From positions 28,920 through 77,309 of the forward strand of contig PLNO01000351.1 in NCBI GenBank assembly GCA_003141795.1: a stretch of DNA of 48,390 nt, read 5' to 3'. Shown here piece after piece: positions 32,314 to 40,411 of the stretch. The translations under genes and the position numbers were made by a program. Under the pieces are notes generated by a model. That model was not told the DNA's origin. It did no database searches and worked only from the letters and a program-made list of their open reading frames with translations. The DNA comes from Spirochaetaceae bacterium (lineage in GTDB: Bacteria; Spirochaetota; Spirochaetia; SZUA-6; Fen-1364). Numbering within the stretch: position 1 is the stretch's first letter; every line of letters begins with the position of its first letter.

Positions 32314-33282
32314 ATGAAAAAGATCGTTCTCGTGCTTCTCGTCCTCGCTGTCGCGGGGTCGGTTTTCGCCCAGTCGAAGAGCTCGGCGCCGATTCCCAAG
32401 AAGGACCAGCTCTACATCGAGGTCTCGGCAATTGGAAACAATGACTACTTCTATGATCACAAGATGGGCATGGAGATGGTGGGCAAAGAGCTCGGCGTTC
32501 GCACCGAGTACGTAGGCCCTGCCGACTACGACATGAACGCCATGGTCTCCGCGCTCGAGCAGGCCATCGCGAAGAAGCCCCAGGGCCTCGTCGTCGTCGG
32601 TTTCGAGCCATCGTTGAACGCGATCGTCGACAAGGCCGTCGCGCAGGGCATCCCCGTCGTCACCGTCGATGCCGACCTGCCCGGCTCCAAGCGTCTGGCG
32701 TTCGTCGGCACGGGCAACTACACGGCGGGGGTCGTGGGCGGGAACAAGCTCGCCTCCCTCCTCAACGGCAAGGGCAAGGTCGCCATCATGACGAAACCCG
32801 GGCAGTCCAACCTCGAGGAGAGGATCGCCGGATACAAGGCCGCGCTGGCCAACTACAAGGGCATCACGGTCGTCCAGATCGCCGACACGCAGAGCGACCC
32901 CGTCGTCGCAGCGCAGGCCGCCGCGACCCTGTTGCAGAAGTATCCCGATCTCGCAGGAATCGCCTGCGTCGAGGCAGCCGGCGGCTCGGGAGCCGCGACG
33001 GCGGTGCGCGAGGCCAAGAAGACAGGACAGGTGAAGATCGTGTCGATGGACCGCGGCAATGAGGTCCTCGACGCCATCAAGGAGGGGGTGATCTCTGCCT
33101 CCGTGGCGCAGCAGACCGCTCTCATGCCGTACTATGCCACGACGATCCTCTTCAACCTGTACAACTCGAAGGTCGCCATCACGAGCGACAACAAGGCGGC
33201 GGGCGTGCTCGGGATCCCGGCCGTCGTCGACACGGGTGCGATCGTCATCGATTCCTCGAACTACAAGTACTTCAAGCGCTGA
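32314..33282 (+). CDS. Ribose/xylose-type sugar-binding protein (ABC importer)
   Basis: 322 aa from the ATG at 32314 (GGGAAAGGAG upstream). The signal peptide ends in AGSVFAQ. The binding fold has the CUT2 pattern: PQGLVVVGFEPSLNAIVDKA, IPVVTVDADLPGSKRLAFVG, GNYTAGVVGG and IVSMDRGNEVLDAIKEG. An in-frame extension begins at an ATG at 32188 that has a perfect AGGAGG 5 bases upstream, but its 42 extra residues would bury the signal peptide. That site may belong to a leader peptide or a processed form. It is the first gene of a four-gene operon. Confidence 0.92.
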   Translation: MKKIVLVLLVLAVAGSVFAQSKSSAPIPKKDQLYIEVSAIGNNDYFYDHKMGMEMVGKELGVRTEYVGPADYDMNAMVSALEQAIAKKPQGLVVVGFEPSLNAIVDKAVAQGIPVVTVDADLPGSKRLAFVGTGNYTAGVVGGNKLASLLNGKGKVAIMTKPGQSNLEERIAGYKAALANYKGITVVQIADTQSDPVVAAQAAATLLQKYPDLAGIACVEAAGGSGAATAVREAKKTGQVKIVSMDRGNEVLDAIKEGVISASVAQQTALMPYYATTILFNLYNSKVAITSDNKAAGVLGIPAVVDTGAIVIDSSNYKYFKR

Positions 33283-33295
33283 TACGCAGAATCGT

Positions 33296-33325
33296 TCCAC
33301 GGACCCCCTCGTCGGGGCCCGTGGA
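33296..33325 (+). other. Intercistronic hairpin between binding-protein and ATPase genes
   Basis: A 12-bp stem with one mismatch (33296-33307/33314-33325) and a 6-base loop, 13 bases after the binding-protein stop. No U-tract follows directly. The placement matches the hairpin at 21084-21120 in the other importer operon. Confidence 0.6.
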
Positions 33326-33351
33326 CAATCGGTCCCCAAAAAGGTGATTCG

Positions 33352-34872
33352 ATGTCGGACTACATCCTTGAAGCTCGCGATATAACGAAGACGTTTCCCG
33401 GAGTGCGGGCTCTCGACGGCGTCAACCTCAGGGTGAAGCGCGGGGAGACTCATGCCGTCGTCGGGGAGAACGGCGCCGGCAAGAGCACGCTCATGCTCGT
33501 GCTCACGGGCGTCCACCGTCAGGATTCGGGGAGCATCCTCCTCGACGGTAAACCTGTCCATTTCTCCTCGTACCAGGACGCTGTCCGGCACGGCATCGCG
33601 ATCGTCTATCAGGACCTGAGCATCGTGCCGTCGCTCAGCGTCGCCGAGAATATCTTCGCCAACCGGCAGCCGGTGAACGGGCTCGGATTCATCGACCATA
33701 AGGAGCTCGTCCGCAAGACGCGCGAGGCTCTGGCCCTGTTCGATCTCCAACAGATCGACCCCATGATTCCGGTGAAATCACTGGGGCACGCACTGCAGCA
33801 GGTCGTGGAAATTCTCAAGGCGATATCGACCGACCCGTCGGTCCTCATCCTCGACGAGCCCACCTCGTCGCTGACCGACGTGGAGGCGGCTCAACTCTTC
33901 CTGAACATCCGCAGGCTCACCGCGCGCGGCATCGCCTGTCTGTACATCTCCCATCACCTCTCGGAAATATTCGAGATCGCGAAGACCGTGACCATCCTCC
34001 GCGACGGACGGTTCGTATGCGACGCGGAGGTCAAGGACATCGACGAGGACTTCCTCGTCTCCAACATGGTGGGCCGAAAGATAGCCGACATCTACGGCGA
34101 ACGGCCCGCGGCGGAGACATTCGGCCCCGTCCGTTTCGAGGCGCGGGGACTGCGCAGGGAGGGGGCGTTCTCCGACGTGAGCCTCTCCGTCCGTGCCGGA
34201 GAGATCATCGGCCTGTCGGGGCTCGTCGGGGCGGGGCGGACGGAGGTCGGCCGCGCCATCTTCGGCGCCGACCCCCTGGGTGCGGGGACCATGTTTCTGG
34301 ACGGAAACAGGATCTCGCCGCGCTCCCCGCACGAGGCGATCGGCCTGGGCATCGGCTACCTGACCGAGGATCGAAAGACGGAGGGGCTCTACTTGGACTT
34401 CCCGATCCGCATGAACATCGCCTCCAACCGCCTGGAGCGCCTGTCCCGAGGGCCCTTCGTCAGCGAATCCCGCGTGAAGGAAGCGGCCGAGCGAGCCGTC
34501 AGGGACTATCGGATCGCCTCGGGTGCGGGGGGAAAACCCGTGCGCACATTGTCCGGCGGGAACCAGCAGAAGGTCCTGCTCGGCGTCTGGATCGGGATCG
34601 AGCCGCGGCTCCTCATCGTCGACGAACCGACGCGGGGCGTCGACGTCGGGGCCCGAAGCGAGATATACGCCTTCCTCCGCGCCCTGGCGGCGAAGGGGAC
34701 GGCCATCATCATGATCTCCTCCGACCTCACGGAGATCCTGGGCTTGAGCGACCGGATCTACGTGATGAGGTCGGGGAACATCGTCGGAGAGCTGGAGGGA
34801 CGGGGGGCGACCGAACAGGGCGTCATCTCCCTCGCCACCGGCGCGGCCGCAGGAGGGGTGGGCAAAGGATGA
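33352..34872 (+). CDS. Ribose-type (CUT2) ABC ATPase, two fused nucleotide-binding domains
   Basis: 506 aa. First domain: Walker A GENGAGKSTL, a Q-loop at VYQDLSIVPSLSVAENI, and Walker B LILDEPTSSL. Second domain: the variant P-loop GLVGAGRTEV, the signature LSGGNQQKVLLGVWI and LLIVDEPTRGVDVGAR. This is the usual RbsA/XylG/MglA layout, with a degenerate first LSGGQ (LGHALQQVVEIL). A ribosome-binding AAAGGTGAT precedes the ATG. The stop overlaps the permease start (ATGA). Confidence 0.95.
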   Translation: MSDYILEARDITKTFPGVRALDGVNLRVKRGETHAVVGENGAGKSTLMLVLTGVHRQDSGSILLDGKPVHFSSYQDAVRHGIAIVYQDLSIVPSLSVAENIFANRQPVNGLGFIDHKELVRKTREALALFDLQQIDPMIPVKSLGHALQQVVEILKAISTDPSVLILDEPTSSLTDVEAAQLFLNIRRLTARGIACLYISHHLSEIFEIAKTVTILRDGRFVCDAEVKDIDEDFLVSNMVGRKIADIYGERPAAETFGPVRFEARGLRREGAFSDVSLSVRAGEIIGLSGLVGAGRTEVGRAIFGADPLGAGTMFLDGNRISPRSPHEAIGLGIGYLTEDRKTEGLYLDFPIRMNIASNRLERLSRGPFVSESRVKEAAERAVRDYRIASGAGGKPVRTLSGGNQQKVLLGVWIGIEPRLLIVDEPTRGVDVGARSEIYAFLRALAAKGTAIIMISSDLTEILGLSDRIYVMRSGNIVGELEGRGATEQGVISLATGAAAGGVGKG

Positions 34873-35870
34873 ACTGGCTCAAACGAGTGACACGACAACG
34901 GGAGTTCATGATCGCCGCCATCGTGGCCGCGGTTTTCATCGGGATGAGCTTCGCATCGCCGTATTTCCTTTCCTCGGGGAACATCCTCGCGCTTTTGCTG
35001 GGTCTCTCTATCGAGGCGATCATCGCCATCGCGATGACGAACCTCATGGTCTCGGGCGGTTTCGACATGTCGGTCGGATCCATCGTGGCCTTCACGGGAG
35101 CGGCCACCGCCATGCTCATGGTGAAGGGTGTTCCCGTCGTCATCTCGGTGATCGCCGGGCTCGCCATCGGAGGGGCGGCGGGTCTTTTCAACGGGTTCAT
35201 CGTTGCGAAGATCGGCGTCAACCCCTTCGTGACGACGCTGTCCTCCCTCAGCATCTTCCGCGGCCTCACCCTCATCATCACCGGGGGCAAGAACATCACG
35301 GGATTCGCTGACAGCTTCAAGGCGATCGGCCAGGCGAGCCTCTTCGGGATACAGACCCCGATCATCATCGCCTTCGTGCTCATCGTCATCGGCGACATCA
35401 TGCTGCGCCATTTCCGCTTCTTCCGTCGGAACTACTACATCGGCGGCAACGAGCGTGCCGCGCGCCTCTCGGGAATCCCCGTCGACAGGATGAAGATGCT
35501 CGCCTACGTCCTCACCGGATTGTTCGCCGGCCTTGCCGGTATCGTCATGGCGGCGCGACTTGGCGCAGCGTCGGTCACGGCGGGTACGGGCCTGGAGCTG
35601 CGCGTGATGACCGCGGTGATCATCGGCGGCGCGAGCCTCCAGGGCGGGGAAGGAACAGTGCTCGGCGCCTTCCTCGGCTCCCTCCTCATGGCGCTCATCA
35701 CGAACGCGTTGACGCTCCTCGGGGTCGACGTGTACTGGCAGACCTTCGTCATCGGCGCGACGCTCCTTGCCTCGGTTCTGGTGGACCAGGCGGGCAAGAA
35801 GCGGACGCAGGCAGCCGTTCCACTGACGGCGGGGCGCGTTGATGCGGACGCGCAGAAGAGGCCCTCATGA
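34869..35870 (+). CDS. Ribose-type (CUT2) ABC permease
   Basis: 333 aa from the ATG at 34869. Hydrophobic helices run throughout, with family motifs IAIAMTNLMVSGGFDMSVGSIVA, GGNERAARLSGIPV, TAVIIGGASLQGGEGTVLGA and LASVLVDQAGKKR. A polar tail of about 25 residues rich in Ala, Arg and Asp extends past the last helix. Both ends overlap neighbouring genes by 4 bases, so ATPase, permease and the URO-D-family protein are translationally coupled. Confidence 0.94.
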   Translation: MNWLKRVTRQREFMIAAIVAAVFIGMSFASPYFLSSGNILALLLGLSIEAIIAIAMTNLMVSGGFDMSVGSIVAFTGAATAMLMVKGVPVVISVIAGLAIGGAAGLFNGFIVAKIGVNPFVTTLSSLSIFRGLTLIITGGKNITGFADSFKAIGQASLFGIQTPIIIAFVLIVIGDIMLRHFRFFRRNYYIGGNERAARLSGIPVDRMKMLAYVLTGLFAGLAGIVMAARLGAASVTAGTGLELRVMTAVIIGGASLQGGEGTVLGAFLGSLLMALITNALTLLGVDVYWQTFVIGATLLASVLVDQAGKKRTQAAVPLTAGRVDADAQKRPS

Positions 35871-37027
35871 CCCGATACGAGCGTGTGAAAGCAGCGCTGG
35901 ATCACAGGGAACCGGACCGCGTGCCCTTCGACCTGGGAGGCTCGGTGCTCACGGGAATCAACCGGGGTGCCTACAAGAAGCTCCGTGAGCATCTCGGCCT
36001 GCCGCAGCGGGAGATCCTCATCCTCGATGCTACACAGCAGCTCGCGCGGGTGGACGAGGACGTGCTCGATCGCCTCGGCGTGGACGTGGCCTGCGTCGAC
36101 CCCGAGCCTCCCGCGGGGCCGACCCTGGCCCGTCCGGCGGCGCGGGACGGTGACTACTGGCGTATGATCGACGAGTGGGGGATTTCGTGGAAGATGCCCG
36201 TCACCGGGGGGCATTACTTCGACATGACGGACCAGCCGCTGAAGGATGCTGAAAGCACGTCTGACCTCGACTCTTTCCCGTGGCCGGATCCCGTGCAGGA
36301 GGCGCGGTTTGTAAACCTGAAATCCCGGGCCGATGCCGTGGTTTTCGACGAGAAGAAGGCCTACATCCTGGGCAGGCAGTACGCGGGGATCTGGGAGACC
36401 GCACTCTGGATGTGCGGGTTCGAGAAGTTCTTCGCCGACATGATCGTGAACGAGCAATTCGCCCATGCGCTGATGCGGAAGATCACCGAGCTCAAGATGG
36501 CCTACTGGGAGAAGGCGCTGGAGACGGTGGGGTCGAACGTGCTCATCATCTCGGAGGCGGACGATCTTGCAACGCAATCGAGCCTTCTCTGCTCCCCCGA
36601 GTTGTACGAACGGATGGTCTCCCCGTACCACAAGGAGCTCTTCTCCTTCATCCGCAGGAAAGCCAAGGCGCCCGTGCACATCTTCTACCACACCTGCGGC
36701 GCGGTGAAGCCGCTCATCCCTCTGCTCATCCAAGAGGGCGTGGACGTGCTCAACCCCGTGCAGGTGAACGCATCAGGCATGGATACGAAGGAGTTGAAGA
36801 GAGAGTTCGGAAAGGACATCACCTTCTGGGGCGGCGGTGTGGACACACAACGTGTCCTGCCGTTCGGAACGCCCGCGCAGGTGCGTGACGAGGTGCGCAG
36901 ACGGATCGATGACCTGGCGCCCGGTGGCGGTTTCGTCTTTGCCACCGTTCACAATGTCCAGGGCGACGTTCCCCCGGAAAACTTCATGGCGATGTGGGAC
37001 GCGCTGCAGGAGTTCGGAGCGTACTGA
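35867..37027 (+). CDS. URO-D superfamily protein (uroporphyrinogen decarboxylase / cobamide methyltransferase-like)
   Basis: 386 aa. The N-terminal MTRYERVKAALDHREPDRVPFDLGG is the family signature. LIISEADDLATQSSLLCSPE and YHTCGAVKPLIPLLIQEGVDVLNPVQ (His275, Cys277) follow, then GGGVDTQRVLPFGTPAQV. Classical haem-pathway HemE features are weak and it is longer than HemE. The His-x-Cys pair recalls the zinc site of cobamide-dependent methyltransferases, but the third Cys ligand is not evident. It is the last gene of a sugar importer operon and translationally coupled to it, so it probably acts on the imported compound, for example in demethylation or decarboxylation (inference). Confidence 0.85.
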   Translation: MTRYERVKAALDHREPDRVPFDLGGSVLTGINRGAYKKLREHLGLPQREILILDATQQLARVDEDVLDRLGVDVACVDPEPPAGPTLARPAARDGDYWRMIDEWGISWKMPVTGGHYFDMTDQPLKDAESTSDLDSFPWPDPVQEARFVNLKSRADAVVFDEKKAYILGRQYAGIWETALWMCGFEKFFADMIVNEQFAHALMRKITELKMAYWEKALETVGSNVLIISEADDLATQSSLLCSPELYERMVSPYHKELFSFIRRKAKAPVHIFYHTCGAVKPLIPLLIQEGVDVLNPVQVNASGMDTKELKREFGKDITFWGGGVDTQRVLPFGTPAQVRDEVRRRIDDLAPGGGFVFATVHNVQGDVPPENFMAMWDALQEFGAY

Positions 37028-37044
37028 ACTCATTACCGCGACGA

Positions 37045-37092
37045 CACGGTCGGTACCGTCGGATACAATCCAAGCTACCTCGCTTCGCGAGG
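37045..37092. repeat. 48-bp dispersed intergenic repeat, copy A
   Basis: It matches 43829-43876 at 37 of 48 positions without gaps, including an identical 13-base core (37074-37086). Its right end folds into a 7-bp stem with a TTC loop (37077-37083/37087-37093). It lies between the URO-D gene and an intrinsic terminator. Confidence 0.6.
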
Positions 37093-37115
37093 TGCGTGCA
37101 GGTGCTGAATTCCGC

Positions 37116-37138
37116 GGGGCCGGCCCGGGGCCGGCCCC
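37116..37138 (+). terminator. Intrinsic terminator between the two converging sugar operons
   Basis: A 10-bp all-GC stem with a 3-base loop, followed on the plus strand by TTCTTCCCTT. On the minus strand it lies just beyond the stop of the converging binding-protein gene but lacks a T-tract there, so it mainly ends the rightward transcript. Confidence 0.7.
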
Positions 37139-37146
37139 TTCTTCCC

Positions 37147-38067
37147 TTACGGATACACCTTGCCAGGAATCTTGTAGAGCTGCTTCTCGGGCTTCTTGCC
37201 CGCGAAGTTGTCCTTGGCAAGACTCACGATCAGCTTCGCCATGCCGTCGAAATCCTGCTGGATCGTCGCGATGAACGGGCCCTTCTTGCCGATCTCCGCC
37301 TTGGCGAAGTCGGTGCCGTCGATGCCGACGACCTTGATTTCCCCGCGTCCCGCCCTGTTGATGGCCTGGACCGCGCCGTAGGCCGGTTCGTCCCACCCTG
37401 CCCAGATGGCGGCGATGGAGCCCTTTGCGGGGTTCGCGCTGAGGAGGTCTTCCATGATCTTCCGCGCATTGTCCACGGGCCCGGGCACGTCGATGTGGAT
37501 CTTCTGGCTCACGGTGATGCCGGGGTACTTCGCGAACTCGGCCGCCGCTCCTACCGCGCGCTCGCGCACACCGGGATGCGGGTCGTGGGTGAACATGACG
37601 ACCTTGCCTTTGCCGCCGATGGCGGTGGCGAGAATGCGCGCGCTGCGCGCGCCGAGGTCCGTGTTGTCGGAGGTGACGTTGACGAGCACCCCGTCGGCAA
37701 CGCCGGCGTCCAGCCCGAACACCGGGATGCCTGCCGCCTGGGCGGCCTTCAGCCCCTTCACCATCTGCGTGGGATCGCCCATGCCGAGCACGATCGCATC
37801 GTACTTCTGCGTCACGGCGTCCTCGATACGGGAGACGAGCAGCCCGAAGTCACCCGCGGTGTCGGAGACGGTGACCTGCCACCCCTCCTGCCCGGCGTAG
37901 AGCTGGACCTGCTTGATGGCGTACGCGGTGGTGGCGTTCGCCATGTAGGGCGTGACCACGGCGATCCGCTTTGCCCCTGCGGGCCCTGCGGCGAAAGCCG
38001 GGGCGGTGGCGACGATGGAGACGAACACCAGCGCCGCGGCACAGCGAAGCAGCATCGATTTCCTCAT
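37147..38067 (-). CDS. Ribose-type sugar-binding protein (ABC importer)
   Basis: 306 aa. The signal peptide MRKSMLLRCAAALVFVSIVA ends near APAFAA. The fold shows IAVVTPYMANATTAYAIKQ, QKYDAIVLGMGDPTQMV, NVTSDNTDLGARSARILA and IWAGWDEPAYGAVQAINRAG, all of RbsB type. It is the last gene of the GntR-led operon, an unusual place for the binding protein, which is normally made in excess. AGGAGGGA before the ATG may compensate. Its start overlaps the kinase stop by 4 bases. Confidence 0.92.
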   Translation of the reverse strand: MRKSMLLRCAAALVFVSIVATAPAFAAGPAGAKRIAVVTPYMANATTAYAIKQVQLYAGQEGWQVTVSDTAGDFGLLVSRIEDAVTQKYDAIVLGMGDPTQMVKGLKAAQAAGIPVFGLDAGVADGVLVNVTSDNTDLGARSARILATAIGGKGKVVMFTHDPHPGVRERAVGAAAEFAKYPGITVSQKIHIDVPGPVDNARKIMEDLLSANPAKGSIAAIWAGWDEPAYGAVQAINRAGRGEIKVVGIDGTDFAKAEIGKKGPFIATIQQDFDGMAKLIVSLAKDNFAGKKPEKQLYKIPGKVYP

Positions 38068-39617
38068 GAGTCCCTCCTTGTTGTGGATCCATTATCGTGG
38101 GGATCGGTTCCGGACCGACCCTCGGTATCCCTGGTTGCGAGCGCCGCGTAGCTCTGCCGCAGCGCGGGGTATAGACCGCAGAACACGCCGTAGGCGCTCT
38201 CGTACGCGCCGCGGTTGCGCGGATCCGGTCGAAACACGCGATCCTTCCTCCGGGTGATCGGAGGCAGGTATCCTTCCTGCCATCCCAGCGCCCTGGCGAC
38301 GATCACGGCGACTCCTGTGAGCCCGGGCTGTCCGGCGCGATCGGCAACGGTGACCTCACAGTCGAACGCGTCCGCGAAGATCTGCGGCCACAGCGGCGAG
38401 CGCGCCCCTCCTCCCGAGAGGGAGATCGTGCGCGGCACGGAAGCGCTGCTGTGGCGCATCGCATCATGAATGCTTTTCATGGCAAAAGCGACCCCCTCCA
38501 GGACCGCCCGGTTGGTCTGCGGCCGGGTCGTTGACCGGGAAAGGCCGACGAACGCCCCGCGGGCGTTCGAGTCCCTGAAGGGCGAGCGCTCGCCGACGAG
38601 GTAGGGCAGATAGAGCAGTCCACCTGCCGCGGGCGCGGAGGCCGCCTCGCGGGTAAAGGCGTCGTAGCGATCCGCGGCCCCAGGGGCGCCGCCGAAGGCT
38701 TCGATTGCCCAATCGACATTGCCCGCCGCGAGGAGCATGGGCCCGACGTGGATGAGGGAGGCGGCATCGGGATGACGGAGGTTGAAGATGCCGGTGCGGG
38801 GATCGACACACTCGCCGGCAGTGGTTGCCGCGAGCCAGCCCGACGTGCCGAGGTAGCAGGAGAGTGCCCCCGGCACGCCGGCCCCAGCGCCGATCGTCGT
38901 GCTCCCTGCATCTCCCGCGCCGTGGAAGACCGGCGTCCCCTCCGGCAGGCCGATGAGCAGGGCGGGCTCCGAACGGAGGCCTCCGTCCACGGTGTCCGCC
39001 CGCACGACGGCGGGGAGAAGCGACCGCGGAATATCCAGCGCGTCGATGACGTCGTACGCATAGTCGCCGGTCGCGATGTCGAGGAGCCCGGTCGTGGAGA
39101 GGGTCGTGGGGTCGCTCGCCTCGCTTCCGGTGAGCTTCCAGGCGATGTAGTCGTGCGCGCCGAAGAGAAACCGTCGAATCCCGGCGAAGCTCCGAGGCTC
39201 GTTCTCCCGGAGCCAGAGGATTTTCGCGAGGAGGCTTGTCGCATCCTGAATGTTGCCGGTGCGTCGGCAAAGCTCATCAGTGCCGATGAGACGGGACACA
39301 CGCTCCGCCTGCTCCCGTGCGCGGGAATCGGAGTACAGGATGGCTCTTCCCACGCGGCCGCTTCCGACGGTGATGAGGTCCTGCATCTGGCCGGTCAATC
39401 CGACGGCAATGACGCGCCGGGGGTCAGTACGCTTCACGAGGGAGGCCATGACTGCAACGCTCCCCTCCCACCACGCCTCGGGGTCCTGCTCGACGCGGTC
39501 GGCAAGGACGCTCATTGGGTAGCTGTGATTTTCCTCAGCAAGGACCCGGCCGTCGCGGTCGATCAGGGCGGCCTTCACCCCGGTGGTCCCGACGTCGAGT
39601 GCGATCAGCTCTTCCAT
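38064..39617 (-). CDS. FGGY-family carbohydrate kinase
   Basis: 517 aa from the ATG at 39617, overlapping the TrpA-like gene by 13 bases. The phosphate loop is LDVGTTGVKAALID. Substrate-region motifs are VGLTGQMQDL, GAGDAGSTTIGAGAG and VGERSPFRDSNARGAFVGLS, and the ATP motif is SGGGARSPLWPQIFAD. It is xylulokinase/gluconokinase-like. It presumably phosphorylates the sugar imported by the neighbouring transporter, and the TrpA-like protein may act next (inference). A stretch of about 25 residues at the C-terminus is Arg/Asp/Thr-rich and looks non-essential. Confidence 0.92.
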   Translation of the reverse strand: MEELIALDVGTTGVKAALIDRDGRVLAEENHSYPMSVLADRVEQDPEAWWEGSVAVMASLVKRTDPRRVIAVGLTGQMQDLITVGSGRVGRAILYSDSRAREQAERVSRLIGTDELCRRTGNIQDATSLLAKILWLRENEPRSFAGIRRFLFGAHDYIAWKLTGSEASDPTTLSTTGLLDIATGDYAYDVIDALDIPRSLLPAVVRADTVDGGLRSEPALLIGLPEGTPVFHGAGDAGSTTIGAGAGVPGALSCYLGTSGWLAATTAGECVDPRTGIFNLRHPDAASLIHVGPMLLAAGNVDWAIEAFGGAPGAADRYDAFTREAASAPAAGGLLYLPYLVGERSPFRDSNARGAFVGLSRSTTRPQTNRAVLEGVAFAMKSIHDAMRHSSASVPRTISLSGGGARSPLWPQIFADAFDCEVTVADRAGQPGLTGVAVIVARALGWQEGYLPPITRRKDRVFRPDPRNRGAYESAYGVFCGLYPALRQSYAALATRDTEGRSGTDPHDNGSTTRRDS

Positions 39618-40411
39618 GCGGGGCTCCCCCTGCCTGCGGTCATACGTCGGAGCAGGTCCTTCAATGCCTCGGCGCCTTTTCCTGCCGCTTCGACGAGCGC
39701 CGTGCCCACAACCGCACCATTGGCGCCCAGCGCTCTCACTGCTTCGATGTCTTTCGCGTTCCGCAGGCCGAACCCGACGGCGACAGGGAGGCCGCTTCGA
39801 GCTGCTGCCGACTTTATCATCGAAAAGCGTTCCTGCAGCGCCTCGTTCATTCCGAATGAGCTCCCCGTCTTTCCCGCGTATGACGGGACGTAGAGAAATC
39901 CCCGCGCGGAGGCGGCGATCCGCGCCACACCGTCGCGGTCTGCACCAGGAGGAATGAACCCGACAGGCTCGATCCCCAACCGGACCGCCTCCTGCGCGTA
40001 CCCCGCCCATTCCTCCGCGGGCATGTCGGGAACGAGGATGGCGCGGACGGCGCTCGACGCGAAGAGCTCGAGCGTCCGTGAGGTTCCCGACGCCCGTAAA
40101 CATTCGTAGTACAGGAGCCCGACCGCGGCCATGCCGTACGCGGATGCCGCGTCGGCACCCAGCGCCAGCGCGGTCTGAAGGTCCATCCCCGCACGCCCCA
40201 CCGTGGACATCGCCTCCTCGATGATCCTTCCATCGAGCCCCGCGGCGGCCGGAGGGATCCCGATCTCCAGGATGCGAAAACCGGCGGCAGACATTTCTTT
40301 CGCCGCGGCAAGGTAGTCCTTCTCCCCCGGGTAGCCTGCGGGGAGGTACCCCACCAGGGTGATGCGTCCTTCAACGGCGTCCGCGCTGAACGCCTCGCTG
40401 GGAAGCCTCAT
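39605..40411 (-). CDS. TrpA-like (tryptophan synthase alpha superfamily) protein without TrpB, in a sugar operon
   Basis: 268 aa, normal TrpA length. TrpA cleaves indole-3-glycerol phosphate to indole and glyceraldehyde 3-phosphate. The catalytic residues fall at the same numbers as in enteric TrpA: Glu49 in RILEIGIPP and Asp60 in GLDGR. Phosphate-site glycines in VGFGLRNAKDI and GAVVGTAL are present, and a GKTGSS loop replaces the usual GVTG. The loop that normally reads PFSDPLADG and contacts TrpB is PPAAAGLDG here. No trpB or other trp gene is in the window. The gene is coupled to an ABC permease (ATGA) and an FGGY kinase, so a retro-aldol on a sugar phosphate giving glyceraldehyde 3-phosphate is plausible (inference). 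Confidence 0.85.
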   Translation of the reverse strand: MRLPSEAFSADAVEGRITLVGYLPAGYPGEKDYLAAAKEMSAAGFRILEIGIPPAAAGLDGRIIEEAMSTVGRAGMDLQTALALGADAASAYGMAAVGLLYYECLRASGTSRTLELFASSAVRAILVPDMPAEEWAGYAQEAVRLGIEPVGFIPPGADRDGVARIAASARGFLYVPSYAGKTGSSFGMNEALQERFSMIKSAAARSGLPVAVGFGLRNAKDIEAVRALGANGAVVGTALVEAAGKGAEALKDLLRRMTAGRGSPAWKS

